DNA of 39,454 bases from Streptosporangiaceae bacterium (GTDB taxonomy: Bacteria; Actinomycetota; Actinomycetes; Streptosporangiales; Streptosporangiaceae). The translations under genes and the position numbers were made by a program. Numbering within the stretch: the stretch's first letter is position 1; every line of letters begins with the position of its first letter. The notes under the pieces are model-generated. The model made no database searches. It saw only the letters and a program-made list of their open reading frames with translations, and was not told the origin of the DNA. Location: contig JAICWX010000048.1 of NCBI GenBank assembly GCA_025934635.1, forward strand, positions 1-39,454, given 5' to 3'. This document shows positions 9,119 to 15,325 of this stretch, in pieces.

Positions 9119-9450
9119 TGACCGAATCCGCAGCGGGCCCGACCGGCCCGGGGGTCGTGGTCATGGAGCTCGGCGCCGGGATCGGCGCCCTGATCCTGTA
9201 CACGCCGCCCGGGCTGGACGGCGAGGAGATCGAGATCAGCCGGGACGACGAGCCCGGAGCCCCCTCCCCGGGAACAGCGCGCACCCACTCGCGGGTGCGG
9301 CCGCGGCCGGTGGCCGGCATGACCAAGTACGCGGCGGTCTACCCGGGCCTGCCCGCCGGGCGCTACACGATCTGGCGCGACGGGCAGACCCCGGCGACGG
9401 CCGCCACCGTTACCGGCGGCCAGGTCAGCAGCTGCTACTGGCCGGAATAA
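9118..9450 (+). CDS. Small conserved actinobacterial protein, function unknown
   Basis: The 110-residue protein has the segments MELGAGIGALILYTPPGLDG, EEIEISRDDE, HSRVRPRPV and a C-terminal beta-rich part YPGLPAGRYTIWRDG followed by ATVTGGQVSSCYW. This looks like a small beta-sandwich found widely in actinomycetes, in my recollection with inconsistent names; I cannot assign a reaction. It starts on the ATG that overlaps the DUF4331 stop and ends 14 bases before a strong terminator hairpin, so it is the last gene of the Tat/DUF4331 unit. Confidence 0.65.
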   Translation: MTESAAGPTGPGVVVMELGAGIGALILYTPPGLDGEEIEISRDDEPGAPSPGTARTHSRVRPRPVAGMTKYAAVYPGLPAGRYTIWRDGQTPATAATVTGGQVSSCYWPE

Positions 9451-9463
9451 CCAGCCGATAGGC

Positions 9464-9519
9464 ACCGAACGGGGCCACGTGCCCGCCTCGATGATGGCGG
9501 GAACGTGGCCCCGTTCGGT
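9464..9519. terminator. Bidirectional terminator-like hairpin
   Basis: Perfect 17-bp arms (ACCGAACGGGGCCACGT at 9464-9480 and its complement at 9503-9519) enclose a smaller CCCGCC/GGCGGG stem. It lies between the converging DUF4331 unit and rskA and can serve both strands. No long T-run follows, as is usual in high-GC actinomycetes. Confidence 0.75.
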
Positions 9520-9554
9520 ATGCCTGGTTTGGAATTTCGGTTATACCGCCAGCC

Positions 9555-10304
9555 TCAGACAGGGAGGGGCAGGGCCACGATGGGCTTGGTGGTGGGCTGC
9601 GCGGATCCGGGGGCGGGCTCGACGGTCAGGCCGAGCGTGTCGCCCTTGACCACGCCGGTGGCCAGGATCGCCGGGGTCTGGCCGGACTTGGCCGCGGGCA
9701 GCAGGCCCGCCGACACCGTCTTCGCCTGGCCGATGAGCCAGAGCTGGTAGACCTGGCCCGGCGGCAGGGCGGGGAGGCCGGCGGTGACCACGGCGAGCTC
9801 ATGACGTTCGGCGGCCAGGACCACGATGGCCGTGCCGCCGCGGGTGGAGACCTGGCTGAGGACCTGGACCCGGGGCGCGGACAGGACCACGCTGAGCGCC
9901 TGGTTCTGGGCCCGGGCCTGGTTGAGCTCATTCTGAGTGTGCGACTGGGACAGGCCGAAGAACACCGCGACCGCGATCGAGGCCAGCGCGACCGCCCCGG
10001 ATAGCCACGGCACCCAGGGCAGCGCCCGTGGCGCCCTGGCCTGGTGGCTGCTGACCTCGGGCGGCAGCTGGCGGGTGCGGGCGGCGGCGGTGAGCACCCG
10101 GCCGCGCAACTCGGGCGGCGCCTCGGCCGTCGCGGCGAAAGCCAGCGCGGTCGCCACCTCACGGAGCCCGCGCACCTCGTTCGCGCACGACGGGCAGCGG
10201 CTCAGGTGCCGGGCGAAGCGCTCGCGCTCGGCCGGGCTGTCGAGCGCGTCGAGCGCGTAGGCGCCGGACAGGGAGTGCAGGTCGTGCCGCAGCCGCAGCC
10301 GCAT
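9555..10304 (-). CDS. rskA: RskA-family anti-sigma factor (regulator of SigK)
   Basis: The 249-residue protein has a cytosolic zinc anti-sigma domain at the N-terminus with H33-x3-C37-x2-C40 (ARHLSRCPSC), a linker, one membrane helix at about residues 98-118 (WLSGAVALASIAVAVFFGL) and an extracytoplasmic RskA domain with the typical segments VVLAAERHELAVVTAGLPAL and PPGQVYQLWLIG, ending in a short beta tail. It should sequester SigK at the membrane until it is degraded by regulated proteolysis. Its ATG lies one base past the TGA of sigK, so the two are co-translated, the usual order for this pair. The nearby, oppositely facing DUF4331 unit shares the sigK promoter type. Confidence 0.9.
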   Translation of the reverse strand: MRLRLRHDLHSLSGAYALDALDSPAERERFARHLSRCPSCANEVRGLREVATALAFAATAEAPPELRGRVLTAAARTRQLPPEVSSHQARAPRALPWVPWLSGAVALASIAVAVFFGLSQSHTQNELNQARAQNQALSVVLSAPRVQVLSQVSTRGGTAIVVLAAERHELAVVTAGLPALPPGQVYQLWLIGQAKTVSAGLLPAAKSGQTPAILATGVVKGDTLGLTVEPAPGSAQPTTKPIVALPLPV

Positions 10305-10305
10305 C

Positions 10306-10902
10306 TCAGCTCACCCCCAGGCAGTCGCGCATCCGGATGAGCCCGTCGCGGATCCTCGTCTTGATCGCGCCCAGGGTGACCTTGAGCAGGTCGGACACCT
10401 GCCGGTAGGTGTACCCGCCGTAGTAGGCCAAGGTGATCGACTCGCGCTGGGTGTCGGTGAGGCTGTCCAGGCAGCGCCGCACCCGCTCGCGGTCCAGGCT
10501 CGCCTCCACCGCCTCGGCCACCTCGTCGCGCGGCACCGGGACCTCGGCCGTCCGCTGCTCGCGGCCGGCCGCGGCCGTGATGGACCGGACGCGGTCGATG
10601 GCGCGGCGGTGGGCGATCGTCATCACCCACGTCGCCGCGCCGCCAACGGCCGGGTCGAACCGAGCGGCGCTCCGCCACACCTCGAGGAGCACTTCCTGTG
10701 CGACCTCCTCCGACTGCGACGGATCCCGGAGAACCCGGCGAATGACGCCGTACACCGGGCCGACCAGCCGGTCGTACAGCGACTCGAACGCCCCGCTGTC
10801 GCCGCGCGCCACGAGGACGAGCAGGTCATCGAGGTCCCGCTCTCCCCTCCTATCCGTGGCTGCGGACGTGAACCGGGACGCGTCCGAATCGCTCGGGTTC
10901 AT
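10306..10902 (-). CDS. sigK: ECF sigma factor SigK
   Basis: The 198-residue protein has region 2 at about 30-100 (LYDRLVGPVYGVIRRVLRD, SEEVAQEVLLEVWRSAARFD, ATWVMTIAHRRAIDRVRS) and region 4 at about 135-190 (LDSLTDTQRESITLAYYGGY, TYRQVSDLLKVTLGAIKTRI). Length, sequence type and the RskA partner directly downstream identify it as SigK rather than another ECF group. It directs RNA polymerase to promoters of the CCATCC/CGAA type. The start is ATG 10902; the candidate -10 ends only seven bases before it, so the message may be leaderless, and the AAGG there is part of the promoter. Autoregulation is likely. Confidence 0.9.
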   Translation of the reverse strand: MNPSDSDASRFTSAATDRRGERDLDDLLVLVARGDSGAFESLYDRLVGPVYGVIRRVLRDPSQSEEVAQEVLLEVWRSAARFDPAVGGAATWVMTIAHRRAIDRVRSITAAAGREQRTAEVPVPRDEVAEAVEASLDRERVRRCLDSLTDTQRESITLAYYGGYTYRQVSDLLKVTLGAIKTRIRDGLIRMRDCLGVS

Positions 10903-10909
10903 ATGTCAC

Positions 10910-10936
10910 CTTCGAAGCAGACGCCGGTTTGGATGG
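10910..10936 (-). promoter_or_regulatory. SigK-like promoter of sigK-rskA
   Basis: On the minus strand CCATCC (10936-10931), 15 bases, TCGAAG (10915-10910), then ATG at 10902. Element sequence and spacing equal those of the site at 7233. A start of transcription six to eight bases after the -10 would fall on or next to the A of the ATG, giving a leaderless mRNA. Confidence 0.6.
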
Positions 10937-11154
10937 GCGGGACATGACGGAATTTAAGTAATTCTGCATCACCGCAGGTCGGCGGGTCACGTCAGCGTCC
11001 CGTAATATCCGCCTACGGGGGCTTTGGGCCGGGCTTTTACCGGACAAGCCGGCCGCGCCACCTACCGTCGGCGCGTCGGGGCTGATATCACTGGAAATGT
11101 GGCGGGTCCCCCGGCCCGGCCCATGTCCTTCCGCGCGCCGAACCGGAGGTGGCC

Positions 11155-11334
11155 ATGCGCCTGGTCTGGGTGATCCTGTTCGTCTGGCTAGTCATCGGCG
11201 CGCTCGCGGCCGGGCAGCGGGACTACTACACCGCCAAGTACGTGGACTGCTCGGGGGTGGGGACGATCGCGGTGACCATCTTGTTCGGGCCGGTCAACTA
11301 CCTCGGGGGCAATCCCAAGTTCAGCTGTCAGTAG
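11155..11334 (+). CDS. Small single-span membrane protein
   Basis: A 59-residue product starts at ATG 11155, six bases after GGAGG; a GTG two codons earlier overlaps the ribosome site and is less likely. It has one N-terminal membrane helix (LVWVILFVWLVIGALAAG) followed by a short polar part with two cysteines (YVDCSG and the terminal FSCQ) and a second weakly hydrophobic stretch TIAVTILFGPVNYLGG. Function unknown; similar tiny membrane proteins are common in actinomycetes. Its last 14 bases overlap the 3' end of the convergent YbhN-type gene. Confidence 0.65.
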   Translation: MRLVWVILFVWLVIGALAAGQRDYYTAKYVDCSGVGTIAVTILFGPVNYLGGNPKFSCQ

Positions 11335-12601
11335 GCGGGGCCGGGGGCTCGGCCGTTTCCGCTGCTGTCGCTGGTCCCCGAGGTGGCTCTTGTGGTGCTT
11401 GCGGTGCTTGAGGTGGCGCTTCTCGTGCGTGGGGTGCTGGCTGCTGTTTCTCCTCGGGCGGGGCGGGGCGCGACATCAGGGTCGACACGGCCGCGCGCCA
11501 GGCCTTGAGGCCGGCGCCGCGGGGGACCTTGAGGGAGGCGTAGGCGGCGGCGCCGGCCGGGATCGGCAGCCAGAAGTTGACCAGCCGCCAGCCGAGCACG
11601 CCCAGCGTGGCCACGCTGCGGGTGACGCCGAAGCTGACCAGCAGCAGCGGGGCGATCGAATCGACGACGCCGAGGCCGGCCGGGGTCACCGGCAGCGCGC
11701 CGGCCACGTTGGCGATCCCGTAGGCGGCGAAGAGCTCGACCGGGTTGACGAGCCGGCCGAACGCCGCCACGAAGCACCACAGCGACGCCGCGTCGAGCAG
11801 CCAGTTGAGTGAGGCCCAGGTGAGCGACATGAGCAAGGTGCGCCGGTCGCGGGCGAGGGCGGTCAGGGAGGCCGCGGTGTCGAGCATGCCCCGTTCCAGC
11901 CGGTCACCGGACAGGCCGGGGATCCGGTCGCCGACGGCGTGCAGGATGCGGGAGGCGCGGCCGGCTCCCCGGGTGATGCCGACGGCCAGCGCGGCGATGG
12001 CGAGCAGCACCACGGCGCCGGTGGCGGCCACGCTCACGTAGATCGGGTGGAAGCCGGCCAGCGGGATCGAGATCACCAGGGACAGCCAGAGCAGCACGTT
12101 GAGCACGACGGTCGAGCCCAGGCCCTTGGTGGCCATCATCACGCCGGCGTCGTTGCCCTTGATGCCCTCGGCGGTGAACAGGCGGTAGCCGATCCCGGCG
12201 CTGCCCAGCGTCCCGGCCGGAATCACGTGCGCGACCGCCGCGGCGGCCAGGTCGATGCGGAACAGCCGGGACAGGCCGGGGTTGAAGCTGCCCGGCGGCA
12301 GCAGGGCCTGGGTCAGCAGGCCGTAGCAGAACAGCGACAGGCCCTCCAGGGCCACGCCCGCGACCAGCCAGACGGCGTTCACCCGGGCGAGCAGGCCCAG
12401 GTCCTTGCTCGCGCCGACGAGTTCGGGCACGACCAGGTACTCGACGACGAGGACGAGGGCGAACAAGATGATGCCACGTCGCAGCGGCTTGACCAGAAAG
12501 GGCAGCCAGGTACGCCACTTCCGCCAGCTACCCCGTCGCTGGTGGCCCTCGGGAGGGTCGTCACCGGGCTTCCGGCCGGCTTGCGCCGGGTCAGTCCGCA
12601 T
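11321..12601 (-). CDS. YbhN/lysylphosphatidylglycerol synthase TM-region family membrane protein
   Basis: From ATG 12601 (residues MRTDPAQAGRKPG) the product has 426 residues; the frame is open further upstream, but that part is Cys-rich junk overlapping the divergent gene. A basic N-terminal segment is followed by some eight membrane helices with the family landmarks HVIPAGTLGSAGIGYRLF, a region with VMMATKGLGSTVVLN, AASLWCFVAAFGRLVNPVEL and the strongly conserved ALPVTPAGLGVVDSIAPLLL. These proteins (UPF0104/PF03706) act as lipid flippase-like or aminoacyl-lipid components; here no transferase domain is attached, so the exact role is open. The last 60 residues form a Pro/Ala-rich cytosolic tail. 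The start has no clear Shine-Dalgarno. Confidence 0.8.
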   Translation of the reverse strand: MRTDPAQAGRKPGDDPPEGHQRRGSWRKWRTWLPFLVKPLRRGIILFALVLVVEYLVVPELVGASKDLGLLARVNAVWLVAGVALEGLSLFCYGLLTQALLPPGSFNPGLSRLFRIDLAAAAVAHVIPAGTLGSAGIGYRLFTAEGIKGNDAGVMMATKGLGSTVVLNVLLWLSLVISIPLAGFHPIYVSVAATGAVVLLAIAALAVGITRGAGRASRILHAVGDRIPGLSGDRLERGMLDTAASLTALARDRRTLLMSLTWASLNWLLDAASLWCFVAAFGRLVNPVELFAAYGIANVAGALPVTPAGLGVVDSIAPLLLVSFGVTRSVATLGVLGWRLVNFWLPIPAGAAAYASLKVPRGAGLKAWRAAVSTLMSRPAPPEEKQQPAPHAREAPPQAPQAPQEPPRGPATAAETAEPPAPPTDS

Positions 12602-12696
12602 AACCGACGTACTACCCGGTCGAAGGGTAAGAAAGCAGCCACATGAGCAACAAGCGTATTCTGCCCTGGAACCGGCAACCCCGAGGAGGCGCGGTC

Positions 12697-13614
12697 GTGG
12701 CTGATGCGGTGTCAACTGCCCGGAGGATGTGGACGCTGTTCGAGCCGGTCCATGCGGTGACCTATTTCGCGGCGGACGCGCGTTCGGCCTATGAGCGGGC
12801 CGGGCTGCGCGGGTTCTGGCGCGGCTACTTCGCCGGCCGGGCGGCGCCGCTCGGGGCCGCGAACGCGGCGGTGGTGACCGCCTCGTTCTTCAACTTCGCG
12901 CCCGCCTTCGTGGCCCGGGCCATCCCGGGCGTGTGGGAGCTGATCACGCCGGCTGACGCGCTGCGGGTCCGGCTCGCCGGCGCGACCGCGGCGCTGCGCG
13001 GGCTGCGGGCCGGGCAGGAGGCGGCCGCGGCGGCGGCCGCGGAGCTGCTCTGGCGGGCGGTCGGGGAACTCGACTTCGCGGGCCGGGTGCTGGGCGCGGC
13101 GGACGCGGCGCTGCCGGTGCCCGAGGACGGCCTGGCCCGGCTCTGGCAGGCGGCCACCGTGCTGCGCGAGCACCGGGGCGACGGGCACTTCGCCGCGCTC
13201 GCGGCGGCGGACATCGACGGCTGCGAGGCGGTGGTCCTGCGCTGCCTGATGGACCTGCGGAAGGAGAACATGCAGCCGGTGCGGGGCTGGACCGATGAGG
13301 CGTGGGACGACGCGCTGGGGCGGCTGGCGGCGCGCGGCTGGGTGGACGGGGACGGCGCGCTTTCCGGTGCGGGGCGGGAAGCGCATGCGGCGGTGGAGGC
13401 GGCGACCGACCTGGCCGCGTCGCGGCCGTGGGCGCGGCTCGGGCCGGAAATGGCGGCGGAGATCGCGGATGTCCTGACGCCGCTGGCGCAGGCCTGCGCG
13501 AGCGTGCTTCCGTTCCCTAGCCCGATCGGGCTGCCCGGGCCCACGCCGGGCGGGGGTGGCGGGTCTGGCCGGTCTGGCGCTGGGGCTGGTGGCGGGTCTG
13601 GCGGGGGGCGATAA
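12697..13614 (+). CDS. SCO6745-like protein
   Basis: A GAGGAGG site at 12683-12689 places the start at GTG 12697 (MADAVSTARRMW, 305 residues) rather than at the ATG 12643 in the same frame. The sequence begins ARRMWTLFEPVHAVTYFAADA, then GLRGFWRGYFAGRAAPLGA and ASFFNFAPAFVARAIPGVW, the pattern of the SCO6745-like actinobacterial family. A C-terminal segment GWTDEAWDDALGRLAARGWV followed by GDGALSGAGREA resembles a MarR-like winged helix, so a ligand-binding plus DNA-binding role is possible but not established. The last 25 residues are a Gly/Ser-rich tail, and the stop lies one base before repeat copy 2, which may act as its terminator. Confidence 0.65.
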   Translation: MADAVSTARRMWTLFEPVHAVTYFAADARSAYERAGLRGFWRGYFAGRAAPLGAANAAVVTASFFNFAPAFVARAIPGVWELITPADALRVRLAGATAALRGLRAGQEAAAAAAAELLWRAVGELDFAGRVLGAADAALPVPEDGLARLWQAATVLREHRGDGHFAALAAADIDGCEAVVLRCLMDLRKENMQPVRGWTDEAWDDALGRLAARGWVDGDGALSGAGREAHAAVEAATDLAASRPWARLGPEMAAEIADVLTPLAQACASVLPFPSPIGLPGPTPGGGGGSGRSGAGAGGGSGGGR

Positions 13615-13727
13615 CGGCATTGATGGAGCATCCATGCCGCAATCACGGCATGGATGGAGCATCGATGTCGTTGGCCGGGGCTGGGTGAGAGCCGGGCCGG
13701 TGACGGGCGTGAGCTGTGGTGCGGATG
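13615..13727 (+). repeat. Dispersed tandem double-hairpin repeat, copy 2
   Basis: Hairpins lie at 13615-13639 (CGGCATTGATG-GAG-CATCCATGCCG) and 13646-13670 (CGGCATGGATG-GAG-CATCGATGTCG), again with a 31-nt period and a 6-nt spacer. The tail matches copy 1 through GGTGACGG (13699-13706) and GTGAGCTGTGGTG. It fills the space between two convergent genes, starting directly after the SCO6745-like stop codon. Confidence 0.8.
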
Positions 13728-13734
13728 GGCTAAC

Positions 13735-14910
13735 TCAGGTTAGGTCTTCGAGGCGGCGGGTGAGGAACCGGCGCTCGGGGTCGGTCTCGGCGAGTTCGAG
13801 GGCGCGGGCGTAGGCCGCCCGGGCGTCGCCTGGCCGGCCGGCGCGGCGGAGGAGGTCGGCCCGGGTCGAGTGGTAGTAGCGGTAGTCCTCGAGGGCGAGG
13901 CCCTCGAGGAGGGCAAGGCCCGCGTCCGGGCCGTCCAGCTCCGCGATCGCGACGGCGCGGTTGAGCTCGACGACCGGTGATCCGGTGCGCTGGGCGAGCG
14001 TTCCGTAGAGCGCGGCGATCTGGTGCCAGTCGCGGGGTTGCTGCAGGTGCAGGTCGGCGATGGCGGCCTGGATGACGTAGGTCCCGGCACCCGGCCGGGC
14101 GGCCGCCCGGCCGAGCAGCGCGCGACCCGCGAGGATCTGCTGCCGGTCCCACAACGACCGGTCCTGCTCGTCCAGCGGGACGATCATGCCCGCGCGGACC
14201 CGGGCGTCGCGGCGGGCGTCGTTCAGCAGCATCAGGGCCAGCAGCCCGAGGACCTCCGGTTCGTCCGGCATCAGCCCGGCCAGCGCCTGGCCCAGCCGGA
14301 TCGCCTCGGCGGCGAGGTCGACCCGGCCATCGCCCCAGCCCTGGTTGAAGATGAGGTAGACGACCACCAGGACGGTCGCGAGCCGGCCGGGCAGCTGGTG
14401 GTCCCGCGGCACGGCGAACGGGATGCCCGCGTCCCGGATCTTGTGCTTGGCGCGGGTCAGGCGCTTGCTCATCGTGTCGAACGGGGTCAGGAACGCGCGG
14501 GCGATCTCCTCGGTCGACAGGCCGCCCAGGGTCCGCAGGGTCAGCGCCACCTGGGCCTCGCGGGACAGCGCCGGGTGGCAGCAGGTGAAGATCAGCTCGA
14601 GGCGCTCGTCGCGGAAGGTCGCCGGCTCGTCCATCGCGGGTTCCCGGTGCTGAGTGAGCTCGCGGGCGATCAGCCTGGTCTTCTCGGCGAGCACCTGCTG
14701 GCGGCGGAGCTGGTCGATCGCCCGGTTCCGCGCCGTGGTGATCAGCCAGGCGGTCGGGCTGGCGGGCTCGCCGTCCCGGGGCCAGCGCTCCGCCGCGATC
14801 GCGAAGGCCTCCTGGGCCACGTCCTCGGCCAGCTCGATGTCCCGGAACATCCCGATCAGGGTGGCGAGCACCCGTCCCCAGTGATCGCGGAAGGCCCCCT
14901 CAACCGCCAC
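13735..14910 (-). CDS. ECF42-type RNA polymerase sigma factor with C-terminal helical extension
   Basis: With GTG 14910 as start (VAVEGAFRDHWGRVLATLIG) the protein has 391 residues. Region 2 lies at about 5-75 (DIELAEDVAQEAFAIAAERW, PTAWLITTARNRAIDQLRR) and region 4 at about 100-160 (LTLRTLGGLSTEEIARAF, MSKRLTRAKHKIRDAGIPF). The remaining 220 residues form the long extension of this group, with VYLIFNQGW and repeated helices such as ADLHLQQPRDWHQIAALY and VVELNRAVAIAELDGPDAGL. The Cys-Cys-His segment IFTCCHPALS is also typical. Such sigma factors lack a classical anti-sigma factor and pair with DGPF proteins, as here: the start overlaps the end of the DGPF gene by 11 bases. Residues upstream of the GTG (Arg-rich) are not considered coding. 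Confidence 0.9.
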   Translation of the reverse strand: MAVEGAFRDHWGRVLATLIGMFRDIELAEDVAQEAFAIAAERWPRDGEPASPTAWLITTARNRAIDQLRRQQVLAEKTRLIARELTQHREPAMDEPATFRDERLELIFTCCHPALSREAQVALTLRTLGGLSTEEIARAFLTPFDTMSKRLTRAKHKIRDAGIPFAVPRDHQLPGRLATVLVVVYLIFNQGWGDGRVDLAAEAIRLGQALAGLMPDEPEVLGLLALMLLNDARRDARVRAGMIVPLDEQDRSLWDRQQILAGRALLGRAAARPGAGTYVIQAAIADLHLQQPRDWHQIAALYGTLAQRTGSPVVELNRAVAIAELDGPDAGLALLEGLALEDYRYYHSTRADLLRRAGRPGDARAAYARALELAETDPERRFLTRRLEDLT

Positions 14911-15241
14911 CAGGGACCTCGGCCCGGACCGGTCGCACCTCGATCGCGCTCGACGGCCGCAGCGCCTGGACCTCGGCCGCCACCTCGAGCGCGGCATCGA
15001 GGTCGTCGGCCTCGATGAAGATCAGGCCGCCCAGGAACTCCTTGGTGTCGATGAAGGGCCCGTCGGTCAGCAGGGTCTCGCCCTGCTGCTGGCGCACCGT
15101 CGTGGCGGCCTGCGGGGCGTGCAGGCGCGCCCAGCTCGTGACGTACCGGCGGGCGAGGATGGGAAGGACTCCTGCCTCGACCGCCCGCCGCTCCTCCGGC
15201 GTGGACTCTTCGGTGCTGTAGATCAGCAACGCGTACTGCAT
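14900..15241 (-). CDS. YCII-related DGPF-domain protein
   Basis: The 113-residue protein is a complete DGPF/YCII domain: MQYALLIYSTEESTPEER at the start, QQQGETLLTDGPFIDTKEFL containing the DGPF signature, then GGLIFIEADDLDAALEVAAE and EVRPV. The fold is a small dimeric ferredoxin-like barrel whose activity is unknown; genes of this type accompany ECF42 sigma factors and often are their targets. A CAGGAG ribosome site precedes ATG 15241. The 3' end overlaps the sigma factor start, so the proteins are made together. The fusion gene upstream (stop at 15326) points the same way, 84 bases away. Confidence 0.9.
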   Translation of the reverse strand: MQYALLIYSTEESTPEERRAVEAGVLPILARRYVTSWARLHAPQAATTVRQQQGETLLTDGPFIDTKEFLGGLIFIEADDLDAALEVAAEVQALRPSSAIEVRPVRAEVPGGG

Positions 15242-15281
15242 GACGCTCCTGTCCTGGGATCGGCGGGTGCTTCGACTCCTT

Positions 15282-15308
15282 GACGACCGGGGAGCCGGGA
15301 TTCGGACA
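15282..15308 (-). promoter_or_regulatory. Possible ECF42-type promoter before the DGPF gene
   Basis: On the minus strand TGTCCG (15308-15303), 17 bases, CGTC (15285-15282), about 40 bases upstream of the DGPF start. ECF42 promoters are recalled as TGTCGA with a CG-rich -10; the match is imperfect. Confidence 0.25.
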
Positions 15309-15325
15309 CGTCCCGGAAAGAACTT

